Shown here one piece after another: positions 1-8,065 of a stretch of 36,166 nt of DNA. The DNA is from Sedimentisphaerales bacterium. Its GTDB lineage: Bacteria; Planctomycetota; Phycisphaerae; Sedimentisphaerales; Anaerobacaceae. The position numbers and the translations under genes are program-made. The DNA is taken from contig JAFGEF010000050.1 in the NCBI GenBank assembly GCA_016931715.1, forward strand, positions 1-36,166, in the 5' to 3' direction. The stretch's first letter is position 1, and every line of letters begins with the position of its first letter. The notes beneath the pieces were generated by a model. The model was given only the letters and a program-made list of their open reading frames with translations. It ran no database searches and was not told where the DNA came from.

Positions 1-1
1 A

Positions 2-139
2 CCTTTTGATGAGTTTACGGGAGTGAACATGACGAAGGTAAAGAAGATAGCGATAGGCGTAGGCGATACCGCCGCACCTCTCAGGGGCAAGGGTATGATA
101 TACATTGATAATATAGGCCGCGGCCATTCGCTTGAATAG
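2..139 (+). CDS. C-terminal end of a large secreted protein (partial)
   Basis: An open frame enters from the left edge and stops at TAG 137-139, giving 45 residues. It reads as a beta-rich tail with the sequence IAIGVGDTAAP, then a glycine-rich turn (LRGKGMIYIDNI), and ends GRGHSLE. This pattern (V..I.IGVGD....P...G.G.IYIDDI) recurs at the C-terminus of large exported planctomycete proteins that carry LamG or carbohydrate-binding-like domains. That assignment is from memory of the family. The domain and function of the missing part cannot be read here. It is followed by a strong terminator, so it ends its own transcription unit. Confidence 0.6.
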   Translation, partial: PFDEFTGVNMTKVKKIAIGVGDTAAPLRGKGMIYIDNIGRGHSLE

Positions 140-181
140 TATTAGTATTGTTTTCAGTTTAGCTAATGTAATTGAAAAAAG

Positions 182-214
182 GGCCTGTACTGGATAACTC
201 GGTACAGGCCTTTT
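182..214 (+). terminator. Rho-independent terminator after the secreted-protein gene
   Basis: A perfect 9-bp stem (GGCCTGTAC at 182-190 with GTACAGGCC at 202-210) has an 11-nt loop and is followed by TTTT; an A-run precedes it. It lies 43 bases past the stop at 139. The remaining space to 406 holds only AT-rich sequence and a 29-codon frame at 230-319 without a ribosome binding site. Confidence 0.85.
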
Positions 215-406
215 ATATTGTGATATCATATGAAAATGTCAATTTATCCGGAAGCTGTAAATCCGCTTGTTGCAAAAGATTTTACTTCAAGTCTTGAAAA
301 ACTCAGGAAAACGTTATAGATTATTTATGATTATATGGTTTGTTCCTGTAATTTAATCAGATATAATTTATAATACCAAAACTATAGCAGAGAAAAGAGG
401 TACAAA

Positions 407-1216
407 GTGACAAATAATCACGAATATGTTCATGGTTATTCAGAGAGGGAAAATCAGCGTCTTATTGATCAAGCCACAACGCTGACAGAATTACTGCACA
501 ATGATACGAAATACCCACCCGGCACTGTGGTTCTTGAAGCAGGCTGCGGTGTAGGAGCGCAGACTATTACTCTTGTAAAAAATAGTCCCAAGGCAAACTT
601 CATCTGTGTGGATATTTCCGAAAAATCTCTTAAAGAAGCACAATGCAGGGTTGAATCGGCTGGTTTTTGCAATGCAAAATTCCAAAAAGCGGATTTGTTC
701 CATCTGCCGTTTGAGGATAACTTTTTTGACCACATTTTTGTATGCTTTGTCCTTGAGCATTTGAAAAAGCCGCTCGATGTATTGTTGAGTTTGAAAAAGA
801 AGCTCAAACCAGGCGGTTCGATAACAGTTATCGAAGGCGACCACGGCTCAGCTTATTTTTATCCTGACAGCAGGTATGCGAGGCAGGCGATCCAGTGCCT
901 TATAGACCTTCAGGCAGAAAAAGGCGGCGATTCTCTTATTGGCCGAAGAATGTACCCGCTTATGTGTGAAGCAGGTTTCAATAATGTAAGTGTTTCGCCG
1001 AGAATGGTTTATGTTGATTCGAGCAAGCCTGAATATGTAGAGGGATTCACAAAAAATACATTTACCGCTATGGTCGAAGGAGTTGGCGAGGAAGCCATAG
1101 GTGCAGAACTTATGGATACAATGGAATGGGAAAAAGGAATATCAGACCTATACCGAACAGCGGAAAAAGACGGGACTTTCTGCTATACATTTTTCAAGGC
1201 AGTAGCGTATAAATAA
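407..1216 (+). CDS. Class I SAM-dependent methyltransferase
   Basis: 269 residues, GTG start chosen because AGAAAAGAGG (391-400) lies 6 bases upstream. The N-terminal half is a Rossmann-type methyltransferase of the UbiE/Methyltransf_11 kind: motif I VLEAGCGVG at residues 42-50, the acidic end of strand 2 at D69, then an LPF motif and the sequence FVLEHL. The C-terminal half has no recognised catalytic motif but matches my memory of a methyltransferase subfamily (YPLMCEAGF, PRMVYVDSSKPEYVEGF, GTFCYTFFKAVA) found in anaerobes. The substrate is unknown. It is cytoplasmic, with no membrane segment. The next gene follows 37 bases downstream and may be cotranscribed. Confidence 0.85.
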   Translation: MTNNHEYVHGYSERENQRLIDQATTLTELLHNDTKYPPGTVVLEAGCGVGAQTITLVKNSPKANFICVDISEKSLKEAQCRVESAGFCNAKFQKADLFHLPFEDNFFDHIFVCFVLEHLKKPLDVLLSLKKKLKPGGSITVIEGDHGSAYFYPDSRYARQAIQCLIDLQAEKGGDSLIGRRMYPLMCEAGFNNVSVSPRMVYVDSSKPEYVEGFTKNTFTAMVEGVGEEAIGAELMDTMEWEKGISDLYRTAEKDGTFCYTFFKAVAYK

Positions 1217-1253
1217 CAGTGAAATGATTAACGCAAGAAAAGAGAGTAACCTT

Positions 1254-1487
1254 ATGCCAAAGAGAAAAATAAAAAAGAAACGTGACATTGAAAAAAACTA
1301 TCCCGCAAAACAATTTGTCGCAAAATTACGGCGTTTAGCGGATTGTATCGAGCAGGATAACAGGTTTAGAATACAGGTTGCAGGTGAACGTGTTTGTGTG
1401 CCGCCGGATGCTGTAATTAATATCGAGCATGAAAGGGAAAATGATTCAGAAGAAATCGAATTTCAAATCAAATGGCAAAAAAAATAA
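1254..1487 (+). CDS. amphi-Trp domain protein
   Basis: 77 residues. ATG 1254 is preferred over the in-frame ATG 1224 because AGAGAG lies a suitable distance upstream and the extra ten residues look unconserved. A very basic N-terminus (KRKIKKKR) is followed by a helix (KQFVAKLRRLADCIEQ), then alternating strands ending EIEFQIKWQKK. Helix plus amphipathic strands ending in an invariant-looking Trp fits the amphi-Trp domain family (TIGR04354), known from small uncharacterised bacterial and archaeal proteins. No function is established. The lysine-rich head could bind nucleic acid or rRNA, which is inference only. Its last 17 bases overlap a longer upstream frame of the next gene, but not that gene's likely start. 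Confidence 0.65.
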   Translation: MPKRKIKKKRDIEKNYPAKQFVAKLRRLADCIEQDNRFRIQVAGERVCVPPDAVINIEHERENDSEEIEFQIKWQKK

Positions 1488-1570
1488 AACTGCCTCCACA
1501 TATTATATGCTACAATATTTTTAAAAAAAGGTTGAAAACCGCCGTTTCTTGTGAAATAATGCGGCACATT

Positions 1571-2995
1571 ATGAAAGTACAATTAAGAAAATTATTTGTT
1601 TTTGTTGTATTTATTTTTCTGTCTGCTCGCTTTGTACAAGCAAGTCTGGCAAGCAGAGTTAATGCAATTTTAAGTCAGTCATCTCAGCAGAAAGTAGAAT
1701 ATTCTGTCTGTATTTTAAAAGCAGATACAGGCGTAACAGCCTATGAACACGATGCGCATCATTCACTGATACCTGCCTCTAATATGAAAGTAGTAACAAC
1801 CGCCGCGGCGCTTAGATATTTAGGATCCGATTTCGAGTATAAAACAAAAGTCGGAATTCAGGACAGCAATCTTGTAATAATAGGAAGCGGCGATCCATTG
1901 CTTGGCGACAGGCAGACGGATGATAAATACAGCCGCCGGCAAAACTGGATTTTGGAAGGTATTGCAAAGGAGCTGAAAGATAAAAATATCAATTCCCTGA
2001 AAGATATTATAGTCGATACGGGGATTTTTGATAACGAGCTTGTTCATCCGAGCTGGCCTAAAGAGGAGTTGAACCGTTCTTATGCGTGTGAGGTGAGCGG
2101 TCTGAATTATAGCGACAATTGTATTATGATGAGTCTGGAAAACCTTAATGGCCAGGTTTATATTTCCATCGAACCGCAAACTTCTTTCGTCACCCTTGTC
2201 AATGAAGTTAGGGCGGTTTTGTCGGGGGATAGTGCGGTTGCGGCTTATCGCAATGTTCAGCCAAATAAGCTAACTATTAAAGGTGAATGCAGGAACAAAG
2301 TTGGTCCGTTCGAGGTTACAATCGAAAGACCGGCTGCGTTTTTCGGATTTTTGCTGGCTGAGTATCTGGATAAAAACGGCATAAAAGTTACAGGACAATT
2401 TATCGAGAAAGCGTCTGTTAATCAGAAAGACTTAAAACAAATTGCAGAATATGTCACACCAATAAGTGATTGTCTGGATCGCTGCAACAAGGACAGTTTG
2501 AATTTTGCAGCCGAAGCATTGATGAAAACTATCGCTGCCTATAATAATCCGGATGAAAAAAACGGAAGCTGGCAGCGTGGCGCCGAATTGATAGGTGACT
2601 TTATTAAAGAGCTTGGTATTGACGAAAACGAGTTTTGTATCGATGACGGCTGCGGCCTGAGCAGAAAAAATGAGCTTAGCGCTAATATAATAACAAAAGT
2701 TTTGCTCGATGTTTATAAAGGCAGTAACTGGTCGTTATACAGGGATTCGCTGGCAATAGGGGGGGTGGAAGGAACAAGACCTATTGCAGATCATTTCCAG
2801 GAGGAAAAGTATAAAGGTAAAATGCTGGGTAAATCCGGTTCGCTCACCGGCGTTAAAGCTCTTTCCGGAATCTGCATAACAGAAGGCGGAGAGTATATAT
2901 TCTCTATCATAACCAATAACGCAAACGGGGAGAGCCGGGAAGCAATAAATAATATCGTAAAAGCAATTATTGATGAGGCGGAAGGAAATTCATAA
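1571..2995 (+). CDS. dacB: D-alanyl-D-alanine carboxypeptidase/endopeptidase (PBP4, peptidase S13)
   Basis: 474 residues from ATG 1571, chosen because it gives a normal signal peptide (KVQLRKL, then a hydrophobic stretch ending ARFVQA). ATG 1559 is an alternative; neither has a clear ribosome binding site, and the frame is open back to 1472. All three penicillin-binding motifs are present: SNMK (S70-K73), SLN (S309-N311) and KSG (K421-G423), in the order and spacing of class C low-molecular-weight PBPs. A large insert lies between the first two motifs, as in DacB/peptidase S13. The enzyme trims or cleaves peptidoglycan peptide cross-links in the periplasm, so it supports a peptidoglycan wall in this organism. 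The gene converges on the leftward gene ending at 3001 with only 5 bases between stop codons. Confidence 0.9.
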   Translation: MKVQLRKLFVFVVFIFLSARFVQASLASRVNAILSQSSQQKVEYSVCILKADTGVTAYEHDAHHSLIPASNMKVVTTAAALRYLGSDFEYKTKVGIQDSNLVIIGSGDPLLGDRQTDDKYSRRQNWILEGIAKELKDKNINSLKDIIVDTGIFDNELVHPSWPKEELNRSYACEVSGLNYSDNCIMMSLENLNGQVYISIEPQTSFVTLVNEVRAVLSGDSAVAAYRNVQPNKLTIKGECRNKVGPFEVTIERPAAFFGFLLAEYLDKNGIKVTGQFIEKASVNQKDLKQIAEYVTPISDCLDRCNKDSLNFAAEALMKTIAAYNNPDEKNGSWQRGAELIGDFIKELGIDENEFCIDDGCGLSRKNELSANIITKVLLDVYKGSNWSLYRDSLAIGGVEGTRPIADHFQEEKYKGKMLGKSGSLTGVKALSGICITEGGEYIFSIITNNANGESREAINNIVKAIIDEAEGNS

Positions 2996-3000
2996 TTTTT

Positions 3001-4014
3001 TTACCATTCGCCTAATTCTCCAAGCAGTTCTTCGACAAGGTCTTTCATCGTTATTATACCAACAGGTTTTTCTTTATGAAAGCGCCCGTACTTATTAACC
3101 AAAACGATTTTCTGCTTTTGGGACTGCATAAAATGTATAGCTTCGGTAATATTCGTTTCGGCATCGATATGTTTAATAGGCTTAAGGAAACCTACGAGAT
3201 TATCAAATTTTTGCGATGAGCTTAAAGTTTCATAAATATTTATATAACCGGTGACGTTCTCTGTATGAGTATCGATAACAGGCAGCCGAGTTAAATTGTG
3301 CTCTTTCAAAATATCCAGCAGAACCTTGTTGTCGGAATTAATATTGGCAGTCAGAACTTTTTCCATAGGTGTCATTACTGTTTTGATATGAACATTGGAA
3401 ATTTTAACAAGTCTGTTAATTATATCCGTCTGTACTGAGCTTAGAATTCCTTCTTCATGTGTGTCCTGTAAAATTGCCTCTACAGCGTGTCTTTTAGCTG
3501 AAGTTATAGCTGTTTTCGGTGAAGTTGAAGAACCTGCAAGTTTCATGAAGAAATCCGAGATATATCGCAGGATGCCAATGGCGCCGCACATGCTCAGAAA
3601 TCTGTGAAATATATAAAGAAAAGGTGCGGTATAAGGCATGAGCGCATCTGCTCGATAAAAAAACAGGTTTTTTGGTATTGATTCTCCGAATGTAAAAAGG
3701 ATCGGTACGGTTAAAATAGTTGCAAATATTTCAGCCAACTGCCATGTTTCTATTTTGCTGGACAGCATATAAGTTATAATACTTGTTGTCAGGTAATTTA
3801 CAAGGTTATTGCCAATTAATATTGTAAGAAGCAGTCCGGAACTGTCATGTACACATCTGCTAAGCAAAATAAAAGACAGCCTTCTTTTTTCTACCCCCAA
3901 ACGTAAACGGAGCTTACTTAACCGGTATAGACCTGTCTCGGAACCGGAAAATAATCCGGAAAAACCTATTAAAATAATTAAGGCTAAAAACAGTAATATG
4001 TTATGAATCTTCAC
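3001..4014 (-). CDS. CNNM/CBS-domain membrane protein, short form
   Basis: 337 residues from a GTG at 4014, 14 bases inside the upstream gene; no better start exists before the first membrane segment. The N-terminal half (about 5-180) is a CNNM/DUF21 transmembrane domain with the typical GLFSGSETGLYRLSKLRLR start and FGESIPKN in a later helix. Residues about 205-330 are a CBS pair (VMTPMEKV, then LTRLPVID, then KPVGIITMKDLVEELLG). The protein ends straight after the second CBS, so the CorC_HlyC domain of its neighbour is missing. Family members are linked to Mg/Co or other divalent cation homeostasis; the ion here is unknown. Translational coupling to the longer paralogue upstream suggests the two may form a heteromer. 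Confidence 0.85.
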   Translation of the reverse strand: MKIHNILLFLALIILIGFSGLFSGSETGLYRLSKLRLRLGVEKRRLSFILLSRCVHDSSGLLLTILIGNNLVNYLTTSIITYMLSSKIETWQLAEIFATILTVPILFTFGESIPKNLFFYRADALMPYTAPFLYIFHRFLSMCGAIGILRYISDFFMKLAGSSTSPKTAITSAKRHAVEAILQDTHEEGILSSVQTDIINRLVKISNVHIKTVMTPMEKVLTANINSDNKVLLDILKEHNLTRLPVIDTHTENVTGYINIYETLSSSQKFDNLVGFLKPIKHIDAETNITEAIHFMQSQKQKIVLVNKYGRFHKEKPVGIITMKDLVEELLGELGEW

Positions 4015-5254
4015 TTCTGAAAGGCTCGAAAGATAGAATTATGGATTCTATTCTGTTTCTGTGAATTTTTTCCACGGTAAACTTAAGATTTCTGATATGT
4101 ACGATGTCACCTTTTTTAGGTATTTTGCCCAGCAGGGCGGTAACTAATCCGCCGATTGTCGCCTGCTGCGTTTCATCAAGGTCAATTCCGAACATTTCTA
4201 TCCAGTCATGAACAGCAAGATTTCCTCTTAGTCGATACATAAAAGGACCTGTCTGCTCTATCGGTTCAGATTGGCTTGAATGTTCAATCTGGCCGAATAA
4301 TTCTTCTGCTATGTCTTCGAGAACTACGGAACCTGCAATTCCCCCATATTCATCTACGACAATCGCTATGTCTGTTTTTGTTTTGAGGAAAAATTCGAGC
4401 ATTGATTCGATGGTTTTTTGTTCAGGCACATAATTTACATTACGAATGATTTTGCTTAACGGGACATTTTCATTAAGCAAAAGCTCGCGAAAATGGATTA
4501 CGCCAGCTATATTGTCAATTGAGCCGGTATATACAGGAAGCTTTGTTAAGTGGTGATTATGCATTTTTTCGCGTACATCCAGGTTCGAGTCAGTCACGGC
4601 ACATGTAATCATATCCACACGGGGCTTCATAACATGACGAACTTTCAGGTTGCCAAGCTCTATTACTTCTGTAAGAAGTCTATTTTCATCTTCGCTGATT
4701 AATCCTTTCTTTTTTGTTGATTCTATCAGGGAAATGAATTCGGATGTTGTAATTGCTCTCGGATTTATTTTGGGGCCTAAAAGTAATCTAAGAAAAGGCT
4801 CTAAAATAATGTACTTGAATATAACTTCGAGAGGTGTGTAAATTTTCAGAAAAAAATATGTTGGCAATGCGAAAATTACAGAAAGTGATCTCGAATTTGC
4901 GTATGCAAGAGACTTTGGAAGAATTTCACCAAATAATAAAATTATGACAAAACTTGAAAATGCAATTATTCCTCCGGCAAGCGGATTTTCCTTATTAACT
5001 TTGATTATTAAAATACTGGATGCAGCATAATAAAGAACATTAACCGTCATATTTCCAAATAGAAAGCAATTGAGCAATTGTCTTGGATGATTCAGGAGGC
5101 TGGAAGCGAGTTTTGATAATTTACTTTTGGATTCCTTAAGCTGCTTTATTTGTCTGCGTGTTATATTGGAATATGTAGTTTCAGCTCCGGAAAAAAAAGC
5201 AGAACCGCAGATTAGTAAAAATATCAAAACAATTTGATAAACATAAGGCGCCAT
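4001..5254 (-). CDS. CNNM/CBS/CorC_HlyC-domain membrane protein, long form
   Basis: 417 residues from ATG 5254, which overlaps the kinase stop codon by one base (TGATG); a TTG two codons upstream is the alternative. Order: CNNM/DUF21 membrane domain (about 5-190; FFSGAETTYSNITRRQIKQL and LLFGEILPKSLAY), CBS pair (about 205-330; VMKPRVDM, LTKLPVYT, DEYGGIAGSVVLEDIAEELFGQ), and a C-terminal CorC_HlyC transporter-associated domain (RLRGNLAVHDW, TIGGLVTALLGKIPKKGD). This is the complete architecture of the HlyC/CorC family, usually tied to magnesium or cobalt efflux or membrane-stress tolerance. It is the middle gene of an overlapping kinase-CNNM-CNNM unit. Confidence 0.9.
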   Translation of the reverse strand: MAPYVYQIVLIFLLICGSAFFSGAETTYSNITRRQIKQLKESKSKLSKLASSLLNHPRQLLNCFLFGNMTVNVLYYAASSILIIKVNKENPLAGGIIAFSSFVIILLFGEILPKSLAYANSRSLSVIFALPTYFFLKIYTPLEVIFKYIILEPFLRLLLGPKINPRAITTSEFISLIESTKKKGLISEDENRLLTEVIELGNLKVRHVMKPRVDMITCAVTDSNLDVREKMHNHHLTKLPVYTGSIDNIAGVIHFRELLLNENVPLSKIIRNVNYVPEQKTIESMLEFFLKTKTDIAIVVDEYGGIAGSVVLEDIAEELFGQIEHSSQSEPIEQTGPFMYRLRGNLAVHDWIEMFGIDLDETQQATIGGLVTALLGKIPKKGDIVHIRNLKFTVEKIHRNRIESIILSFEPFRSEDS

Positions 5255-6051
5255 CAGCAATTGTCTGGTTGATATTCAGGCAGAACAATTTTGAATATTG
5301 TCCCGGAACATGGTTTGGATTCCGCTGTTATCCTGCCGTTATGTTCCTCCACTATTTTTTTACAGAAAGCCAGACCAAGGCCCGTTCCTGAATGTGAATC
5401 TGGTGTTTTGTTGTTTTTTTTAGTGGTAAAAAAGGAATCAAAAATGTGTTGCAAATGCTCTGGTTTTATCCCGTCACCTGTATCGGCAACTTCTATTTCT
5501 AAAGAGCCATTTTTCTGTAATGCGTTAATAGTCAATTTACCTCCGCGAGGAAGCATCGCATGACGTGCGTTGATAACCAGGTTCATTAATACTTGTTGAA
5601 ATTGAACCGGAACAATACAGATTGATAAATCCTGCGGAATGTTAATTTCGATCTGAATTTTATCCTTGGAAAAATCTCTGCAAAGGCAGGTAAAGACATC
5701 TTCGACTAAAGAAATAAGTTTTACGTTTTCTTTTTCCTGTTTTTGGCCATCAGCCAGAGCCAGAAGGCTTTGCATTATTTTAGAAGCGTGCTCACAATTT
5801 TTAGCTGTCTTTTGAAGCGCTTTTTCAGACAAATTCTTATCGTTCTGATTTTGCAGGGCAAAAGTTGCATAACTTCTCAACGGCGTAAGAAGATTGTTAA
5901 TCTCGTGAGCTATCATGTGGCTGATAGTGCCAATATTGGCAAGATGCTGAATATGGGTAAGTTGTGACCTCAATTCATTATTTTCCTGATTTTTAATTTC
6001 CAAGTGCCTGTGTAGAGAAAGGCGTTTTTCTGTAATGCTTGCCAACTGCAT
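5254..6051 (-). CDS. Soluble sensor histidine kinase (HisKA-HATPase)
   Basis: About 265 residues from ATG 6051 (AGGAG abuts it; the TTG two codons on, or ATG 6075, are possible). The open frame runs back to 6228, but that part would cover the divergent gene's start and is taken as non-coding. A short coiled coil precedes the H-box (IAHEINNLLTPLRSY, His49), then the N-box (NLVINARHAM, about 155-164), G1 (DTGDG, about 190-194), F-box (FDSFFTTK) and G2 (GTGLGL, about 222-227). There is no transmembrane or recognisable sensor domain, so input must come through a partner or the short coil. The receiver gene at 7005 is the nearest candidate partner. The downstream CNNM genes overlap this gene and should be cotranscribed. 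Confidence 0.85.
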   Translation of the reverse strand: MQLASITEKRLSLHRHLEIKNQENNELRSQLTHIQHLANIGTISHMIAHEINNLLTPLRSYATFALQNQNDKNLSEKALQKTAKNCEHASKIMQSLLALADGQKQEKENVKLISLVEDVFTCLCRDFSKDKIQIEINIPQDLSICIVPVQFQQVLMNLVINARHAMLPRGGKLTINALQKNGSLEIEVADTGDGIKPEHLQHIFDSFFTTKKNNKTPDSHSGTGLGLAFCKKIVEEHNGRITAESKPCSGTIFKIVLPEYQPDNC

Positions 6052-6179
6052 GCTCCTGTTGTACAATAAATACATAAAATATAATTTAACGTTTTTTACG
6101 TTATTTAATTGATATATCGACTTATAAGACTGTTTTTCTTGAAGATGACACCGATAATAATAAATAAAACAAAATAAAA

Positions 6180-6440
6180 ATGAACGACCAAAGAATATTG
6201 GAAGAGCTTCTGAGTTTATTGGAAGCAAACGGTGTTAAGATACGTGAGGAGCCTCTTGGAGGCAGCGGCGGGGGACTTTGTATGATGAAAGGTGAAAATT
6301 TATTCTTTAAAGATACACAGGCGCCTGCATCTCTTATGGCGGTCATGTGTGCTAAAGCTATTGTAAAAGTTGTCGATATCGAACAAATATATATTAGACC
6401 GGAAATTCGTGAATTTATTGAAAACTACGGTGATATTTAA
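6180..6440 (+). CDS. Conserved hypothetical protein (86 aa, GGSGGGLC motif)
   Basis: No named function. The layout is an N-terminal helix (QRILEELLSLLEANGV), a central glycine-rich segment with one Cys (EPLGGSGGGLCMMKGENLFF), a helix, and a C-terminal IYIRPEIREFIE. I recall similar small proteins in planctomycetes and proteobacteria with the same R-E-x-L-GG-GGGLC-x-x-x-G pattern, all uncharacterised. No Shine-Dalgarno is visible before ATG 6180, so it may be read from a near-leaderless transcript in the 128-base divergent region shared with the kinase gene. It is followed after 15 bases by the DJ-1 family gene. Confidence 0.7.
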   Translation: MNDQRILEELLSLLEANGVKIREEPLGGSGGGLCMMKGENLFFKDTQAPASLMAVMCAKAIVKVVDIEQIYIRPEIREFIENYGDI

Positions 6441-6455
6441 TAAGGAATAGTTGAA

Positions 6456-6971
6456 ATGGCGAAAAAAGCGGCAGTTTTGGTTGATCAAATGTACCAGGTG
6501 CTTGAAGTATGGTATCCTTACTACAGGCTTTGTGAAGCCGGGCTGGAAGTTAATTTGGTTGCGGCGGAGTCTAAAAAAGAATATCTTTCCAAAGAAGGGT
6601 ATCCGTGCATATCTGAAATAGCGGCAGGGCAGGCTAATGTCGATAGTTATGATTGTATGATTGTGCCGGGAGGATTTGCACCGGATTTTATGCGAAGAAA
6701 CCAGGAAGTTATAAAATTTGCAAATGATATGGTAAATGCCGGAAAGATAATAGCCGCGATATGTCACGGCGGCTGGCTGTTATGCAGCACAAAAATATTT
6801 CGAGGGAAAAAAGCTACATGCTTTATGGCTATAAAAGACGATATTATAAATGCAGGCGCAAAATACATCGATGCCGAATGTGTCGTGGATGGCAATTTGA
6901 TAACTTCACGAAAACCGGATGATTTGCCTGCTTTTTGTTCGGCAATACTTAAGGCTTTAGAAAATAGATAA
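6456..6971 (+). CDS. DJ-1/PfpI family protein
   Basis: 171 residues, ATG with AAGGAAT upstream. The flavodoxin-like class I glutamine amidotransferase fold is clear: an early Glu in the first helix (VLEVWYPYYRL, E17), VPGGFAPDFMRRN, and the nucleophile elbow AICHGGW with Cys103-His104. The end ITSRKPDDLPAFCSAILKAL is typical of PfpI/YhbO-like proteins. Family members act as deglycases, chaperones or peptidases in carbonyl or oxidative stress; which applies here cannot be decided. It sits between the 86-aa protein and the response regulator, all rightward with 15- and 33-base gaps, so a stress-response operon is a reasonable inference. Confidence 0.88.
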   Translation: MAKKAAVLVDQMYQVLEVWYPYYRLCEAGLEVNLVAAESKKEYLSKEGYPCISEIAAGQANVDSYDCMIVPGGFAPDFMRRNQEVIKFANDMVNAGKIIAAICHGGWLLCSTKIFRGKKATCFMAIKDDIINAGAKYIDAECVVDGNLITSRKPDDLPAFCSAILKALENR

Positions 6972-7004
6972 ATAACTTTTGAAAAACACAGGGGTATTTT
7001 ACTC

Positions 7005-7487
7005 ATGAAGCAAAATAATACAGATAAATCAAAACAAAAACAACCGATGATACTGGTTGTAGATGATAATCAACAGAATCTCGAACTCTTACAGGCGTAT
7101 CTCGAAGATGTGGACTGCAGTACAATTCCGGCTCATAACGGTCTTGAAGCTCTTGAAATCGTCAGGAAGAATCCCCCGGATTTGATTTTACTGGATGTGA
7201 TGATGCCCAAAATGAGCGGCTTCGAGGTATGCAAAAGGCTTAAAAGTGACCCGAAAACAAACGATATTCCAATCATCATGGTTACTGCTCTTACCGAATT
7301 TGGTGACATACAACGCGGCATCGATTCGGGAACAGATGATTTTCTTAGCAAACCTGTAAACAAACTTGAACTGCTTACACGTATTAAAACATTACTCAAG
7401 CTAAAGAATCTTACTGACAAACTCGAACGAACCTTAGCTTACCTGAGCGAAATCGAAAATCAGGCTAAATTAGCTAAAAATGAATAA
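7005..7487 (+). CDS. Single-domain response regulator (CheY-like receiver)
   Basis: 160 residues. The receiver domain spans about 14-130 with acidic pair D20-D21, phospho-acceptor D64 (LILLDVMMPKMSG), T94 (MVTA) and K116 (SKPVNKLEL). It resembles the first receivers of PleD-type proteins. A charged helix or coil of about 30 residues follows (KNLTDKLERTLAYLSEIENQAK), which could serve in dimerisation or partner binding; there is no DNA-binding or GGDEF output domain. The histidine kinase encoded leftward at 5254-6051 is the obvious candidate donor. Downstream to 7612 is AT-rich sequence with no convincing terminator. Confidence 0.9.
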   Translation: MKQNNTDKSKQKQPMILVVDDNQQNLELLQAYLEDVDCSTIPAHNGLEALEIVRKNPPDLILLDVMMPKMSGFEVCKRLKSDPKTNDIPIIMVTALTEFGDIQRGIDSGTDDFLSKPVNKLELLTRIKTLLKLKNLTDKLERTLAYLSEIENQAKLAKNE

Positions 7488-7612
7488 ATAAGTCCAATTA
7501 GTATCAATTCCAAAAAAAATTGTTTATATGAAGGCTGCTTATACATTAAATTATTAATTGAATCCGCCATATTTAAAAATTAGCTATATTTTTTAGAATG
7601 GGTTTTACTGAA

Positions 7613-8065
7613 TTATTTGTCAGTTTTTCTGAGTTTCTTTACATCAATCAAATCCTGATCTCTGCCGCTTGCTTCTTTTGTTTTTATTAGGTCATCTTTC
7701 GATATAAATGGAATACTCACTTGTTCGACCTGTACATATTCGCGATTTGCCCATGCTTGATTAAAAGTAATCCCTGGAATAGACATCATTATATCGAGCC
7801 GAAAAGGAGGATTTCCCATTTGGTAAAAATAATCCTCTTGCATAAAATCATCAGCAGTTAAATTTTTAAGTGGCGCACCAAACTCTTTCAAAGCTTCAAA
7901 AACAGCTTTTGAATTTTCATTGTCTATAGAAATCCACAAATCCAGGTCTTTTGTAAATCGCGGCTCTGTGTACCTCATAACCGCATATCCGCCTACGACC
8001 AGATAGCGAACCTTATGCTTTTCCAAAATATTCAACAGTTCTTTGAAGTCTGGGCTTGTCAGCAT
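7613..8065 (-). CDS. Nucleotidyltransferase, AbiEii/DUF6036-like
   Basis: 150 residues; ATG 8065 has a good site (AGGGAT) upstream. The nucleotidyltransferase core is visible: VVGGYAVMRY (G25-G26), then FTKDLDLWI with D40 and D42 as metal ligands, and RLDIMMSIPG with D91 as the likely third acid. This matches small nucleotidyltransferases often annotated DUF6036 or AbiEii-like. Some relatives are toxins or antitoxins that nucleotidylate a target, but the substrate is unknown here. The C-terminus is lysine-rich (KTKEASGRDQDLIDVKKLRK). The gene overlaps the upstream 65-aa gene by 53 bases, arguing for coupled expression as a two-gene unit. Confidence 0.8.
   Translation of the reverse strand: MLTSPDFKELLNILEKHKVRYLVVGGYAVMRYTEPRFTKDLDLWISIDNENSKAVFEALKEFGAPLKNLTADDFMQEDYFYQMGNPPFRLDIMMSIPGITFNQAWANREYVQVEQVSIPFISKDDLIKTKEASGRDQDLIDVKKLRKTDK

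Noticed and set aside
230-319. 29-codon open frame after the first terminator
   Set aside because: No ribosome binding site, no recognised motif, and it lies in a short AT-rich gap; frames of this length are expected by chance.
6052-6228. N-terminal extension of the histidine kinase
   Set aside because: It would cover the start of the divergent gene at 6180; the aromatic-rich translation looks like intergenic DNA rather than a true membrane helix.
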